A stretch of 64,000 bases of DNA from Campylobacter showae. Lineage in GTDB: Bacteria; Campylobacterota; Campylobacteria; Campylobacterales; Campylobacteraceae. A model generated the notes under the pieces. The model saw only the letters and a list, made by a program, of their open reading frames with translations. It did no database searches and was not told where the DNA came from. Positions within the stretch are counted from its first letter, which is position 1. Every line of letters begins with the position of its first letter. The position numbers and the translations under genes were made by a program. Below are positions 56,573-64,000 of this stretch, piece by piece. The DNA is taken from assembly GCF_900573985.1 (NCBI RefSeq), contig NZ_UWOK01000001.1, positions 806,001 through 870,000 on the forward strand, written 5' to 3'.

Positions 56573-58585
56573 ATGAGTTTTAACAATGTTGCGAAGATTT
56601 CTTTCGTAGCGGCTCTGGCCATCGGCGCAAATGCCGCCGAAAACGTAACGCTAAGCGGCGTAGAAGTAACAAGCACCGGCGGCGGCTACGGCGTGGACGA
56701 CGTAAAGATAAGCACGAGAAACGCCGGCCTAGTAAAGGACGTGATGCGCGATATCCCGGGCGTTTACGTAGGCGGCACGAACGGCATGAATCAAAAAATA
56801 TATATGAGGGGCGTTAGCGACCGCGGTCTAAATATCACGATAGACGGCGCAAAACAAAACGGAAATACCTTTCACCATAACGCCGACTTGCTTATAGATC
56901 CGGATCTTATAAAAGCAGTCGATGTCGAGGTTGGCTCAAGATCAGTGGTAAATGGCTCGGGCGCGCTTGGCGGCTCGGTCGCCTTTAAAACGGTGGATGC
57001 AAAAGACTTGCTTGATGATGGCGAAATCATCGGCGCAAAAATCAAAACGGGCTATGCCTCAAACAACGATGAATTTTCGCAAGGCCTTATGATCTTTACC
57101 GCACCGGTTGAAGGGCTTGATTTTATAGCTGCTATTAATCACAAGGGCTACGACTACGGCAAAAGCGGCAACAAAAGAAAGATAGGCGGCGACGGCAACG
57201 ACCTTAGCTATCTTTTAAAGCTTGGTTACAGCTTCCTTGACGCGCATAGAATTTCTATCTCAAGAGAACATAATGAATTTAAAGGCATGTATCCAATGAG
57301 AGCCGAGTTTGGCAGCTGGTATACTGGTCAATTTCCTGTTGATAACCGAAAATATGAACGTGATACTACAACGCTAAAATACGAGTACAAACCAAGCGAT
57401 CTTCTAAATTTAGATGTAACGGTATACAATACCGAGCATAAAAAAGATGATCCGGTCTTAAAAATTTTAGGCGTAAAAACAAACGGTATAAATGCAAAGG
57501 CTAAAAGCGTAGTCGAGACCGGCGCTTTGACGCAGACGCTTAGATACGGAGCCGAGTTTTATCAAAGTAAAAACTTTAATAAGCCAAATAACAACTATCC
57601 TGAAAAGGTAAATAACTACTCAATCTACGCAGAAGACGCGCTAAATTTTGGCTCGCTAACCGTTACTCCGGGTATCAGATACACTCGCCACGAGTTAAAA
57701 AGCTATGATGGTAGAGCCGGAAACGTAAAGAGTTATACCTATAAATTTGATGAATTTACCCCGGCACTTGCGCTTGACTATGAGATCCTTAAAGGACTTA
57801 ACGCATTTGCAAGCTATGCAAGAGTATTTAGAGGGCCTGACGTCATGGAATCAATGATGGCTAGCGGAGAAGGCAGAAGAGGCGCCTTAAACTGGGCGGC
57901 AAATAAAGATCTAAAAGCTACGACCGGCAATAGCTATGAAACCGGTCTTAAATATCATGGCGATATAAACGAAGCTAGCTCATATAGCCTCTCTGCAAAA
58001 TACTTCATGACGAAATATAAAAATTTAATAGTAGATAATAATGCACAAAGCGGTCGCGTAAATCAAACTCTAGTTAGGATAAATGCCGGCGGAGCCGATA
58101 TAAGCGGCGTTGAGCTACTTGCAAGGCTAAATTTAGACGCGCTAAGCCTAGCTGCTAGCTACACCCACCAAAAGGTAAAATATAAAGATAGGGTCGCTAA
58201 GGCAAGCGGCGGCTACTACACCTCAAACGTCATCGGCTACCGCGATCAGGGCGATAAATATACATTTAACGCCGAGTACACATTTTCTAGCATCGATACG
58301 CTAATAGGCTACAACCTAATCTACTTCGCTTCAAAAAATACCATATCAGCTGGCGATAGTGAAAATGCCAAGATACCAAGCTATGCAGTTAGCGACATCT
58401 ATGCTAGCTATACGCCAAGTAGCGGCAAATTTAAAGGGCTAGAGATAAATGCTGGAATTTACAACCTCTTTAATAAAACTTATGCTTCGCAGTCTCAAAG
58501 AATGGCTGATTATACAGGCAATCCAGACTATGTAGACTGGGAGCCGGGCAGAAACTTTAAGATTAACGTATCTTATAAATTTTAA
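56573..58585 (+). CDS. TonB-dependent outer-membrane receptor (heme/siderophore type)
   Basis: 670 residues. Signal peptide about 1-21 (..ALAIGANA). The mature start NVTLSGVEVTSTG is the TonB box region. The plug domain (about 40-150) includes VMRDIPGVYVGGTNGMNQKIYMRGVSDRGLNITIDG and GSGALGGSVAFKT. A 22-strand barrel follows and ends NVSYKF with terminal Phe. The FRGPDVMES and NLFNKTYAS..DYTGN..EPGRNFKI segments are like heme receptors of the HemR/ChuA class, so heme or a siderophore is the likely cargo. Divergent from exbB-exbD-tonB; probably iron-regulated. Good AGAGGAG ribosome site. Confidence 0.92.
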   Translation: MSFNNVAKISFVAALAIGANAAENVTLSGVEVTSTGGGYGVDDVKISTRNAGLVKDVMRDIPGVYVGGTNGMNQKIYMRGVSDRGLNITIDGAKQNGNTFHHNADLLIDPDLIKAVDVEVGSRSVVNGSGALGGSVAFKTVDAKDLLDDGEIIGAKIKTGYASNNDEFSQGLMIFTAPVEGLDFIAAINHKGYDYGKSGNKRKIGGDGNDLSYLLKLGYSFLDAHRISISREHNEFKGMYPMRAEFGSWYTGQFPVDNRKYERDTTTLKYEYKPSDLLNLDVTVYNTEHKKDDPVLKILGVKTNGINAKAKSVVETGALTQTLRYGAEFYQSKNFNKPNNNYPEKVNNYSIYAEDALNFGSLTVTPGIRYTRHELKSYDGRAGNVKSYTYKFDEFTPALALDYEILKGLNAFASYARVFRGPDVMESMMASGEGRRGALNWAANKDLKATTGNSYETGLKYHGDINEASSYSLSAKYFMTKYKNLIVDNNAQSGRVNQTLVRINAGGADISGVELLARLNLDALSLAASYTHQKVKYKDRVAKASGGYYTSNVIGYRDQGDKYTFNAEYTFSSIDTLIGYNLIYFASKNTISAGDSENAKIPSYAVSDIYASYTPSSGKFKGLEINAGIYNLFNKTYASQSQRMADYTGNPDYVDWEPGRNFKINVSYKF

Positions 58586-58903
58586 TTTTACTCTAAACTC
58601 ACGCCTTTGGGGCTTAAATCTAAGCCCCTATTTTCTAGCTTTTTAAATTTACTCAAATCTAGCGTTGTTTCTTTTGTTATTTGCGGCAAAGGATTGTTGT
58701 TTTAAATGCGCTCAAATTTACGCAGCGTTAGCCAAACAAGCGAAATTTACCGCGTATCGTGAAGGTAAATTTGCAGAGTTAAATTTATGGGCGCGCGGCG
58801 TCAAATTTAACGGATAGTTTTAAATTTGCATTTTCAAGATGCGGGTTTTTCGGGGGAGTAAATTTATAAGCAAAAAAGCGAGCCGAATTTGACTCGCCGT
58901 AGT
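58586..58903. other. Spacer behind the receptor gene
   Basis: Contains the receptor terminator (58608-58634), several AAATTT words and a GCGAG / CTCGC hairpin at 58879-58896. Nothing else was recognised. Confidence 0.5.
58608..58634 (+). terminator. Terminator of the TonB-dependent receptor gene
   Basis: Stem GGGGCTTA / TAAGCCCC with an AATC loop, followed by TATTTTC, about 25 bases after the stop codon. Confidence 0.8.
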
Positions 58904-58936
58904 AAATTTAACGCCGAATTTAAAGGCGTTAAATTT
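58904..58936 (-). terminator. Terminator of the Sel1 lipoprotein gene
   Basis: A 12-bp perfect stem AAATTTAACGCC / GGCGTTAAATTT with a 9-base loop. The stem is nearly identical to that of the hairpin at 5789-5822. Confidence 0.7.
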
Positions 58937-58947
58937 GATGTTTTATA

Positions 58948-59556
58948 TTAGCGTTTTCTGCCCATTCTTTTTAGGTTGTCGCATGCAGAGGTATCGCCGC
59001 TAAAGCACGCCGAGCGGTAGATACTTCTGGCTTTTGACTCGTCCTGCGCTACGCCTAGTCCGTGTTCGTAAAGTACGGCCATATTTGTGCAGCACGGTAC
59101 GTCGCCTAGTTTGCAGCCTCTATCGTAGGCCGACATGGCGTTTACGTAGTCGGGCTCCTTGCCGTCGGCGTTTGAGCGGTAAAACTCGCCTAGATAGTAG
59201 CACGAATACGCGCCGCCGTTTGCACAAGAGGCGCTGTAGATTTCAAGAGCTTTGTTTGCGTCTTTGCTTACGCCAAGGCCGGTTTGATACATGTTGGCAA
59301 GGTTTGTGCAAGCCGCCTGATAGTTGTTTTTGCACGCTCTTTCGTAGTATTTGAGGGCGGTTTTGTGATCTTGCAAATTTTGGTAGCTGATGGCAAGATC
59401 GTTGCACGCGGAGTAGTTGCCGCTTTCGCATTTGGGTTTTAGTACTTCTATGGCGCGTTTGTTAAAATCATAGTCCGGGTTGTCGCTAGGGCCGCCGCTT
59501 GAAGCTGCGCATCCTACGAATAAAAACCCGATAAAGGCAAGAAGTAAATTTCTCAT
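58948..59556 (-). CDS. Sel1-repeat lipoprotein
   Basis: 202 residues. Signal peptide with lipobox FVGC (C16), so a lipid-anchored periplasmic protein. About four Sel1/TPR-like repeats follow with paired cysteines (CESGNYSACNDLAISY, ACKNNYQAACTNLANMYQ, ASCANGGAYSCYYLG, GCKLGDVPCCTNMAVLYEHG, ACFSGDTSACDNLK). It resembles the Hcp family of Helicobacter and the secreted protein at 21834-22403. Function unknown; possibly protein-protein interaction at the cell envelope. It starts 20 bp downstream of the rclA-like gene on the same strand, so it may be in the same transcript. Confidence 0.88.
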   Translation of the reverse strand: MRNLLLAFIGFLFVGCAASSGGPSDNPDYDFNKRAIEVLKPKCESGNYSACNDLAISYQNLQDHKTALKYYERACKNNYQAACTNLANMYQTGLGVSKDANKALEIYSASCANGGAYSCYYLGEFYRSNADGKEPDYVNAMSAYDRGCKLGDVPCCTNMAVLYEHGLGVAQDESKARSIYRSACFSGDTSACDNLKRMGRKR

Positions 59557-59575
59557 TTTTTACCTTTCCGTAGTT

Positions 59576-60919
59576 TTAAAATTGTCCAAAGAGGTCGTTT
59601 AGCGCTTCGCTGATGCTAGGATGGGTGAAAATCTGATTTTTAAAGAAATCAGCACCCGCGCCTAGAGCCATTGCCATGGCGATTTCGTTGATAAGCTCGT
59701 TTGCGTAAACGCAGTGAAACGCCGCGCCTAAAATTTTGCCGCTTTTTGCCTCCACGATCGCTTTTAAAAAGCCGGTTTCGTTGCCGACTACCTTTGCGCC
59801 GGGGACTACGGCTAGCGCGAGTTTTAGGACTTTAAAGTCCAAATTTTGTGCCGCGGCTCGTTTTTCGCTTAGTCCGATGCTAGCTAGCGGGGTCTCGGTA
59901 AAAAGCGTGCTGGCGTGAGGCGAGCGGTTTAGCGTGCTGCGTTTGCCTGCGCCAAAAAGCTTGTCAAATACGATGCGAAAATCATCTAAACTCGTGTAGG
60001 TAAAAAGCTCGCCGCCGCGAACGTCGCCTACCGCATAGATATGCGGCTGGGCGGTTTGCAAAAACTCGTTTACGAGCACGTTTCCTTTGGCGTCCGTTTG
60101 TACGCCCGCCGCGCTCAAATTTAGCTCCGCAGTCGCCGCTACGCGCCCGGTCGCTAGTAAAAATGCGTCCGTGTCAAGGCTCTTTGCCTCGCCGTTTTGT
60201 GTGAAATTTAGCGTGCTATCTTTTAAATTTTTAACTTCGCAGCCCTCTAAAATCTCGATCCCTTGCGTTTGTAGTAGCGTTTTTACGCTCTGCTTTACGT
60301 CCTCGTCCTCGTTTTTTAGCACGCCCGAGCGAGCTACGATAGTGACTTTTGTGCCAAACTCGGCAAACATCGAGGCAAACTCAAGTCCGATGTATCCGCC
60401 GCCTACGACCACTAGGTGTTTTGGAAGCGTTTTTAGGTTTAAAATCCCCGTGCTGTCGTAAGCAGAATTTGAGCTAACCTCAAAGCTAGGTTTTTCGTTA
60501 ACCGAGCCAGTGTTTATAACGATCGTAGGCGCGGTAAATACGCTTTTTGAGCCGTCTGCCGCCGCGACTTCGACGCTGTTTTTATCTATAAATTTAGCCG
60601 TACCGTTTATCACGTCGACGTTTGCGTTGCCGTCAAGCATCGCGAAATTTTTTGCTCTAAGCGCGGAGACGAGAGCATCTTTTTTCTCGATACTTAGCGT
60701 GAAGTATTCGCCCGCGACGTTGTTATTTACGTATTGCGCTTCTTTGCTTAAATTTACTAGCTTTTTTGTCGGGATGCAGCCGACGTTTATGCATGTTCCG
60801 CCGTACATCTGCGCCGATTTTTCGATCACGGCAACCTTTTTGCCTAAATTTGCGGCTTTTACGGCGAGAGTTTTGCCTGCTTTGCCAAAGCCGATGACGA
60901 TGATATCGTAGTTTTTCAT
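59576..60919 (-). CDS. rclA: RclA-like pyridine nucleotide-disulfide oxidoreductase
   Basis: A 447-residue flavoprotein of the class I disulfide oxidoreductases. The start NYDIIVIGFGKAGKTLAVKAA, the EKSAQMYGGTCINVGCIPTKK active site (C43, C48) and the second nucleotide fold VVVGGGYIGLEFASMF are nearly as in E. coli RclA, a copper/flavin enzyme that protects against hypochlorous acid. AVGDVRGG and the C-terminal TETPLASIGLSEKRA and THPSISEALNDLF complete the fold. The E. coli rclB/rclC partners and AraC-type rclR are not seen; instead a small protein gene overlaps its start. Mercuric reductase is less likely because the GFGKAGK start is RclA-specific. Confidence 0.85.
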   Translation of the reverse strand: MKNYDIIVIGFGKAGKTLAVKAANLGKKVAVIEKSAQMYGGTCINVGCIPTKKLVNLSKEAQYVNNNVAGEYFTLSIEKKDALVSALRAKNFAMLDGNANVDVINGTAKFIDKNSVEVAAADGSKSVFTAPTIVINTGSVNEKPSFEVSSNSAYDSTGILNLKTLPKHLVVVGGGYIGLEFASMFAEFGTKVTIVARSGVLKNEDEDVKQSVKTLLQTQGIEILEGCEVKNLKDSTLNFTQNGEAKSLDTDAFLLATGRVAATAELNLSAAGVQTDAKGNVLVNEFLQTAQPHIYAVGDVRGGELFTYTSLDDFRIVFDKLFGAGKRSTLNRSPHASTLFTETPLASIGLSEKRAAAQNLDFKVLKLALAVVPGAKVVGNETGFLKAIVEAKSGKILGAAFHCVYANELINEIAMAMALGAGADFFKNQIFTHPSISEALNDLFGQF

Positions 60920-61221
60920 ATGTTTTTTCCTAGTATGTAGTGCGTAGTTTCGTTTATTTTTTTTATGTTTATCTTGTTTTTTTCAGCCCAGTTTTCGATC
61001 ACGTTTAGCGCGCCCGGCGTTTTGCCCGCGTTTTTTATCTTAAACACGTCCTCGCTGCCGCTCATCGCTACAAAGCCGCCAAGTGGTTTTAGGTGGTCGT
61101 TTAGCGTGATAATGCTGCTTAAATTTAACCCGTCGCAGTTGTTTAGGATGCGCTTAACCTGCGCGGCGGTCGCGTCGTTTTCGTTATAGCCTAGTTGGTT
61201 TAAAAGAGCTGAAATTTCCAT
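60916..61221 (-). CDS. Small unknown protein coupled to the rclA-like gene
   Basis: 101 residues, soluble, Asn/Leu/Lys-rich (MEISALLNQLGYNENDATAA at the start, INETTHYILGKNI at the end). No signal peptide, and a single Cys (NNCDGLN). Its stop overlaps the start of the rclA-like gene by 4 bases (ATGA), so the two are co-translated and likely work together. AAAGGAAAAAT precedes ATG 61221. I do not recognise the family. Expression together with an oxidative-stress enzyme suggests a related role. Confidence 0.65.
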   Translation of the reverse strand: MEISALLNQLGYNENDATAAQVKRILNNCDGLNLSSIITLNDHLKPLGGFVAMSGSEDVFKIKNAGKTPGALNVIENWAEKNKINIKKINETTHYILGKNI

Positions 61222-61232
61222 ATTTTTCCTTT

Positions 61233-62333
61233 CTAGTTTATGCTTTTTTGACTTACCAAAACACCCTCGATGAGCTTTTTTATATCGCCGTCTAGTATCG
61301 CGTCAGTTTGGCTATACGCCTCTCCGCTGCGGTTATCTTTGACCTGCTGATACGGGAAAAGCACGTATGAGCGGATCTGGTGACCCCAGCCGATCTCGCT
61401 TTTTTCGATGCTGCCGGCGGCTTCTTGTTGCTTCATCAGCTCTAGCTCGTAAAGGCGCGATTTTAGCATTTTCATCGCGGTGGCCTTGTTTTTGTGCTGG
61501 CTACGGTCGTTTTGACACTGTACGACGATGCCGGTAGGCGCGTGAGTGATACGCACGGCAGACTCTGTTTTATTTACATGCTGACCGCCCGCTCCGCCTG
61601 CGCGGTAGGTGTCGATTTTTAGATCTTTTTCGTCGATTTCTATCTCGATGTCGTCATCAATCTCTGGACTCACCATCACGCTGGTAAAGCTTGTATGGCG
61701 GCGACCCGCGCTATCAAACGGACTGGTTCGTACTAAGCGATGGATACCGTTTTCGGCCTTTAGGTAGCCGTAAGCGTTTACGCCTTTAACGATAAAGCTA
61801 ACGTCTTTTAGCCCGGCTTCTTCGCCCTCTTGGAAGTCCAGGGTTTCGACCTTAAAGCCCTCGCGCTCGCAAAAGCGCAGATACATGCGGTATAGCATAC
61901 TCGCCCAGTCGTTACTTTCCGTGCCGCCCGCGCCGGGATGGATGGTGACGATGGCGTTTTTGCCGTCGTCCTCGCCGCTAAGCAGCATAGAAATCTCTAA
62001 ATTTACTATCTTATCCTCTAACTCGCCAGCCTCGGCAAAGAGCGAATTTATAGTCTCTTCGTCGTTTTCAGAGTTTGCCAGCTCATATAGATCCTTTGCG
62101 TCGTCTACGGCGCTTTTGGCGTTTAGGAAGTTATTTAAGATGTTTGAAATTTTCGTTTTTTCCTTGCCGATTGCGCCTGCTTTTGCGATATCTTGCCAGA
62201 AATTTTGATCGTTTTCCATCTCCTCGATCTCTTTTAGGCGAGCTTTGATGCTCTCGGGCTTTACGACGCCCGCGATATTTTCTACTTTCGTGCTTAGGGT
62301 TTTTAGAAGTTCCGTGTATTCGTAATTATCCAA
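61233..62333 (-). CDS. prfB: Peptide chain release factor 2
   Basis: Releases proteins at UGA and UAA stops, 366 residues. Stop-codon motif SPF at 204-206 ([15 protein letters not shown]) and catalytic GGQ at 249-251 ([12 protein letters not shown]). The gene is one continuous frame: the in-frame UGA and +1 frameshift that regulate RF2 in many bacteria are absent. It starts at TTG 62333 with AAAAAAGG upstream and no ATG nearby. Confidence 0.95.
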   Translation of the reverse strand: MDNYEYTELLKTLSTKVENIAGVVKPESIKARLKEIEEMENDQNFWQDIAKAGAIGKEKTKISNILNNFLNAKSAVDDAKDLYELANSENDEETINSLFAEAGELEDKIVNLEISMLLSGEDDGKNAIVTIHPGAGGTESNDWASMLYRMYLRFCEREGFKVETLDFQEGEEAGLKDVSFIVKGVNAYGYLKAENGIHRLVRTSPFDSAGRRHTSFTSVMVSPEIDDDIEIEIDEKDLKIDTYRAGGAGGQHVNKTESAVRITHAPTGIVVQCQNDRSQHKNKATAMKMLKSRLYELELMKQQEAAGSIEKSEIGWGHQIRSYVLFPYQQVKDNRSGEAYSQTDAILDGDIKKLIEGVLVSQKSIN

Positions 62334-62440
62334 AATTTAAGACCTTTTTTGTGCTTTTTGGCGTGATTATAACATATTTGTAAGAGTAAAGATAAAATTT
62401 GATATAATCGCGCGTTAAAATTAGACACAAAGAAGAAAAA

Positions 62441-63262
62441 ATGCAAATTTTAAGAACAGCAGAACAGCTGCGAGATTTTGTCGCGGCAAATCCCGAAGAT
62501 ATCGGCTTCGTACCCACTATGGGCGCGCTTCACGACGGACACGCTAGCCTCATAGAAAAGTGCGTAGCAGAGAACAAAACCGCGATCGTTTCGACTTTTG
62601 TGAACCCGGCGCAGTTTTTAGCCGGCGAGGACTTTGAAGATTATCCGAAAAACGAACAAAACGACGCTAAAATTTGCGAGGAGCTGGGCGTGCATGCTAT
62701 GTTTGCGCCTGAGGCTAGGGAGTTATATTTTGATACCGAGCCGTTAATTAGCGCGCCTGAAAATTTAGCAAGCGTACTCGAGGGCAAGACTCGCCCGGGG
62801 CACTTTGACGGCGTGCTTCGCGTGCTAAACAAGCTCTTTAATCTAACAAACGCAAAGCGCGTCTATATGGGCAAAAAGGACGCGCAGCAGCTGCTTATCG
62901 TGCGTAATTTCGTAAAGACCTGTTTTTTAAATTTAGAGATCGTGCCTTGCGAGATCGTTCGCGCGCGCGACGGACTGGCGCTTAGCTCGCGAAACGCCTA
63001 CCTAGACGAAGGGCAAAAGCTAGAGGCGCTTAAGCTTTCGCATTCGCTTAAAAAAGCCTCAAATTTGATCGCGGCTGGCGAACTAAACGCACAAACGATA
63101 AAAGGCGAGATGCTACAAACTCTAGAGTCGCTAAACGTCGACTACGTCGCGATCGTGGATAGAAATTTAAACGAGATCTCGCTAATAGAGCCGGACAACA
63201 CCATCATCCTAGTCGCCGCGTATGTCGGCAAAACGCGCCTGATCGACAATCTGTGGGTATAA
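62441..63262 (+). CDS. panC: Pantothenate synthetase
   Basis: Joins pantoate and beta-alanine using ATP in coenzyme A synthesis, 273 residues. Motifs: [15 protein letters not shown] near the N-terminus, [33 protein letters not shown] and [14 protein letters not shown]. The ribosome site AAGAAGAAAAA is modest. The rimO start lies one base after its stop. Confidence 0.96.
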   Translation: MQILRTAEQLRDFVAANPEDIGFVPTMGALHDGHASLIEKCVAENKTAIVSTFVNPAQFLAGEDFEDYPKNEQNDAKICEELGVHAMFAPEARELYFDTEPLISAPENLASVLEGKTRPGHFDGVLRVLNKLFNLTNAKRVYMGKKDAQQLLIVRNFVKTCFLNLEIVPCEIVRARDGLALSSRNAYLDEGQKLEALKLSHSLKKASNLIAAGELNAQTIKGEMLQTLESLNVDYVAIVDRNLNEISLIEPDNTIILVAAYVGKTRLIDNLWV

Positions 63263-63263
63263 G

Positions 63264-64000
63264 ATGGGTAAGCTTCACTTAGTATCCTTAGGCTGTAACA
63301 AAAATCTTGTGGATTCTGAAATCATGCTCGGACGCCTCTCAAACTACGAGATCACGCCTGATGTCGCCTCTGCCGACGTCATCATCGTAAATACCTGCGG
63401 CTTTATAAACTCGGCAAAAGAGGAGAGTATCCGCGCGATCCTAGATATGCACGAAGCACGTAAAAAGGCTCCTTGCTCGTGGTTACGGGTTGTCTCATGC
63501 AGCGATACCGCGAGGAGCTGATGAAGGAGCTGCCCGAGGTTGATCTTTTCACCGGCGTCGGAGACTACGACAAGATCGATGAAATCATCCTAAAAAAGCA
63601 AAATTTATTTAGCCCGAGCACCTACCTGCAAGCAAGCGAAGAGCGCGTGATAACGGGCTCAAACTACCACGCCTACATCAAAATTTCAGAGGGCTGTAAT
63701 CAAAAATGCAGCTTCTGCGCGATCCCAACCTTTAAGGGCAAGCTAAAATCCCGCGCGCTCGAAAACATCGTAGACGAGGTTAAAAAGCTCGTAAAAAAGG
63801 GCTACTACGACTTTAGTTTCCTCTCGCAGGACAGCAGCTCCTATATGCGCGATCACGCTGTTAGCGACGGCCTCATCTCGCTAATTGGCGCGGTCGAAAA
63901 GATCGAGGGCGTCAAAACCGCGCGCATACTTTATCTCTACCCAAGCACGACCTCAAACGCGCTAATAGAGCGCATCATCGCCTCGCCCGTGTTTGTAAAC
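63264..64000 (+). pseudogene. rimO: Ribosomal protein S12 methylthiotransferase RimO, frameshifted and cut by window end
   Basis: Radical-SAM enzyme that adds a methylthio group to an Asp of ribosomal protein S12. ATG 63264 opens [21 protein letters not shown] and [14 protein letters not shown] (the N-terminal cluster domain). After EARKK the frame breaks at AAAAAGG (63462-63468). One missing G would give [21 protein letters not shown]. The family sequence resumes in the next frame, including the radical-SAM motif [11 protein letters not shown], and runs beyond 64000. The gene is probably intact in life if the missing base is a sequence error. Confidence 0.85.

Noticed and set aside
61233-62333. 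Programmed +1 frameshift in prfB
   Set aside because: The gene is a single open frame with no in-frame TGA near codon 25, so this regulation is absent here.

Overview
The window looks like a chromosome segment of a relatively GC-rich Campylobacter of the C. rectus / C. showae / C. curvus kind; this is an inference from gene content, not a database match. Supporting signs are an epsilonproteobacterial petABC bc1 complex with a di-heme PetC, the block rpsB-tsf-ABC ATPase-fliR-acidic protein-gmk-tatA-argS (the order I recall from C. jejuni), a Hyf-type hydrogenase, a large S-layer/RTX-like protein with an N-terminal DUF4214-like region, frequent TTG/GTG starts, and a strong excess of the word AAATTT.

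Layout. 1-1783: two tandem related secreted proteins (minus), the first cut by the window edge. 2250-5051: petC-petB-petA (minus). 5393-8370: VOC protein, mnmG, a small unknown. 8724-19256: a tight plus-strand operon hyfABCEFGHI-hycH-hycI-focA for a membrane-bound hydrogenase-4 / formate hydrogenlyase-like complex, its maturation factors and a formate channel, followed by a structured repeat and a convergent Crp/Fnr-type regulator. 20331-24085: ribE, pgeF, a Sel1-repeat protein, a small unknown, iadA. 24249-28520: the 1423-residue surface protein (minus). 28872-36713: translation/flagellar/Tat block. 36783-41921: VanZ-like protein, zinc metallopeptidase, Tat-exported aldo/keto-reductase-like protein, a beta-propeller-like gene with an in-frame stop, a secreted alpha/beta hydrolase. 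42887-48057: nadD-rsfS (minus), gapA-pgk-tpiA, fabI. 48138-54238: a broken DUF2625 gene, an Old Yellow Enzyme, a broken WYL-type regulator, a broken DASS anion transporter and a fumarase-superfamily lyase. 54747-58585: exbB-exbD-tonB divergent from a TonB-dependent receptor. 58948-64000: Sel1 lipoprotein, rclA-like oxidoreductase with a small partner, prfB, panC, and a truncated, frameshifted rimO.

How the genes work together. Hyf, FocA and the bc1 complex suggest an anaerobic to microaerobic respiratory lifestyle on formate/H2. A DASS transporter next to a fumarate-releasing lyase suggests feeding of fumarate respiration. ExbBD-TonB and the receptor form an iron/heme uptake unit.

Caution. 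Six single-base frame breaks (hyfB, DUF2625, the WYL regulator, two in the DASS gene, rimO) all sit at short homopolymers, and one more gene has an in-frame TGA. This could be sequence error or gene decay. The hyfB break alone also fits a programmed -1 frameshift site. The features I found most unusual are that site and a pair of noncoding hairpins sharing a conserved CTCGGTCA...CTCCCGTC core after focA and tpiA.
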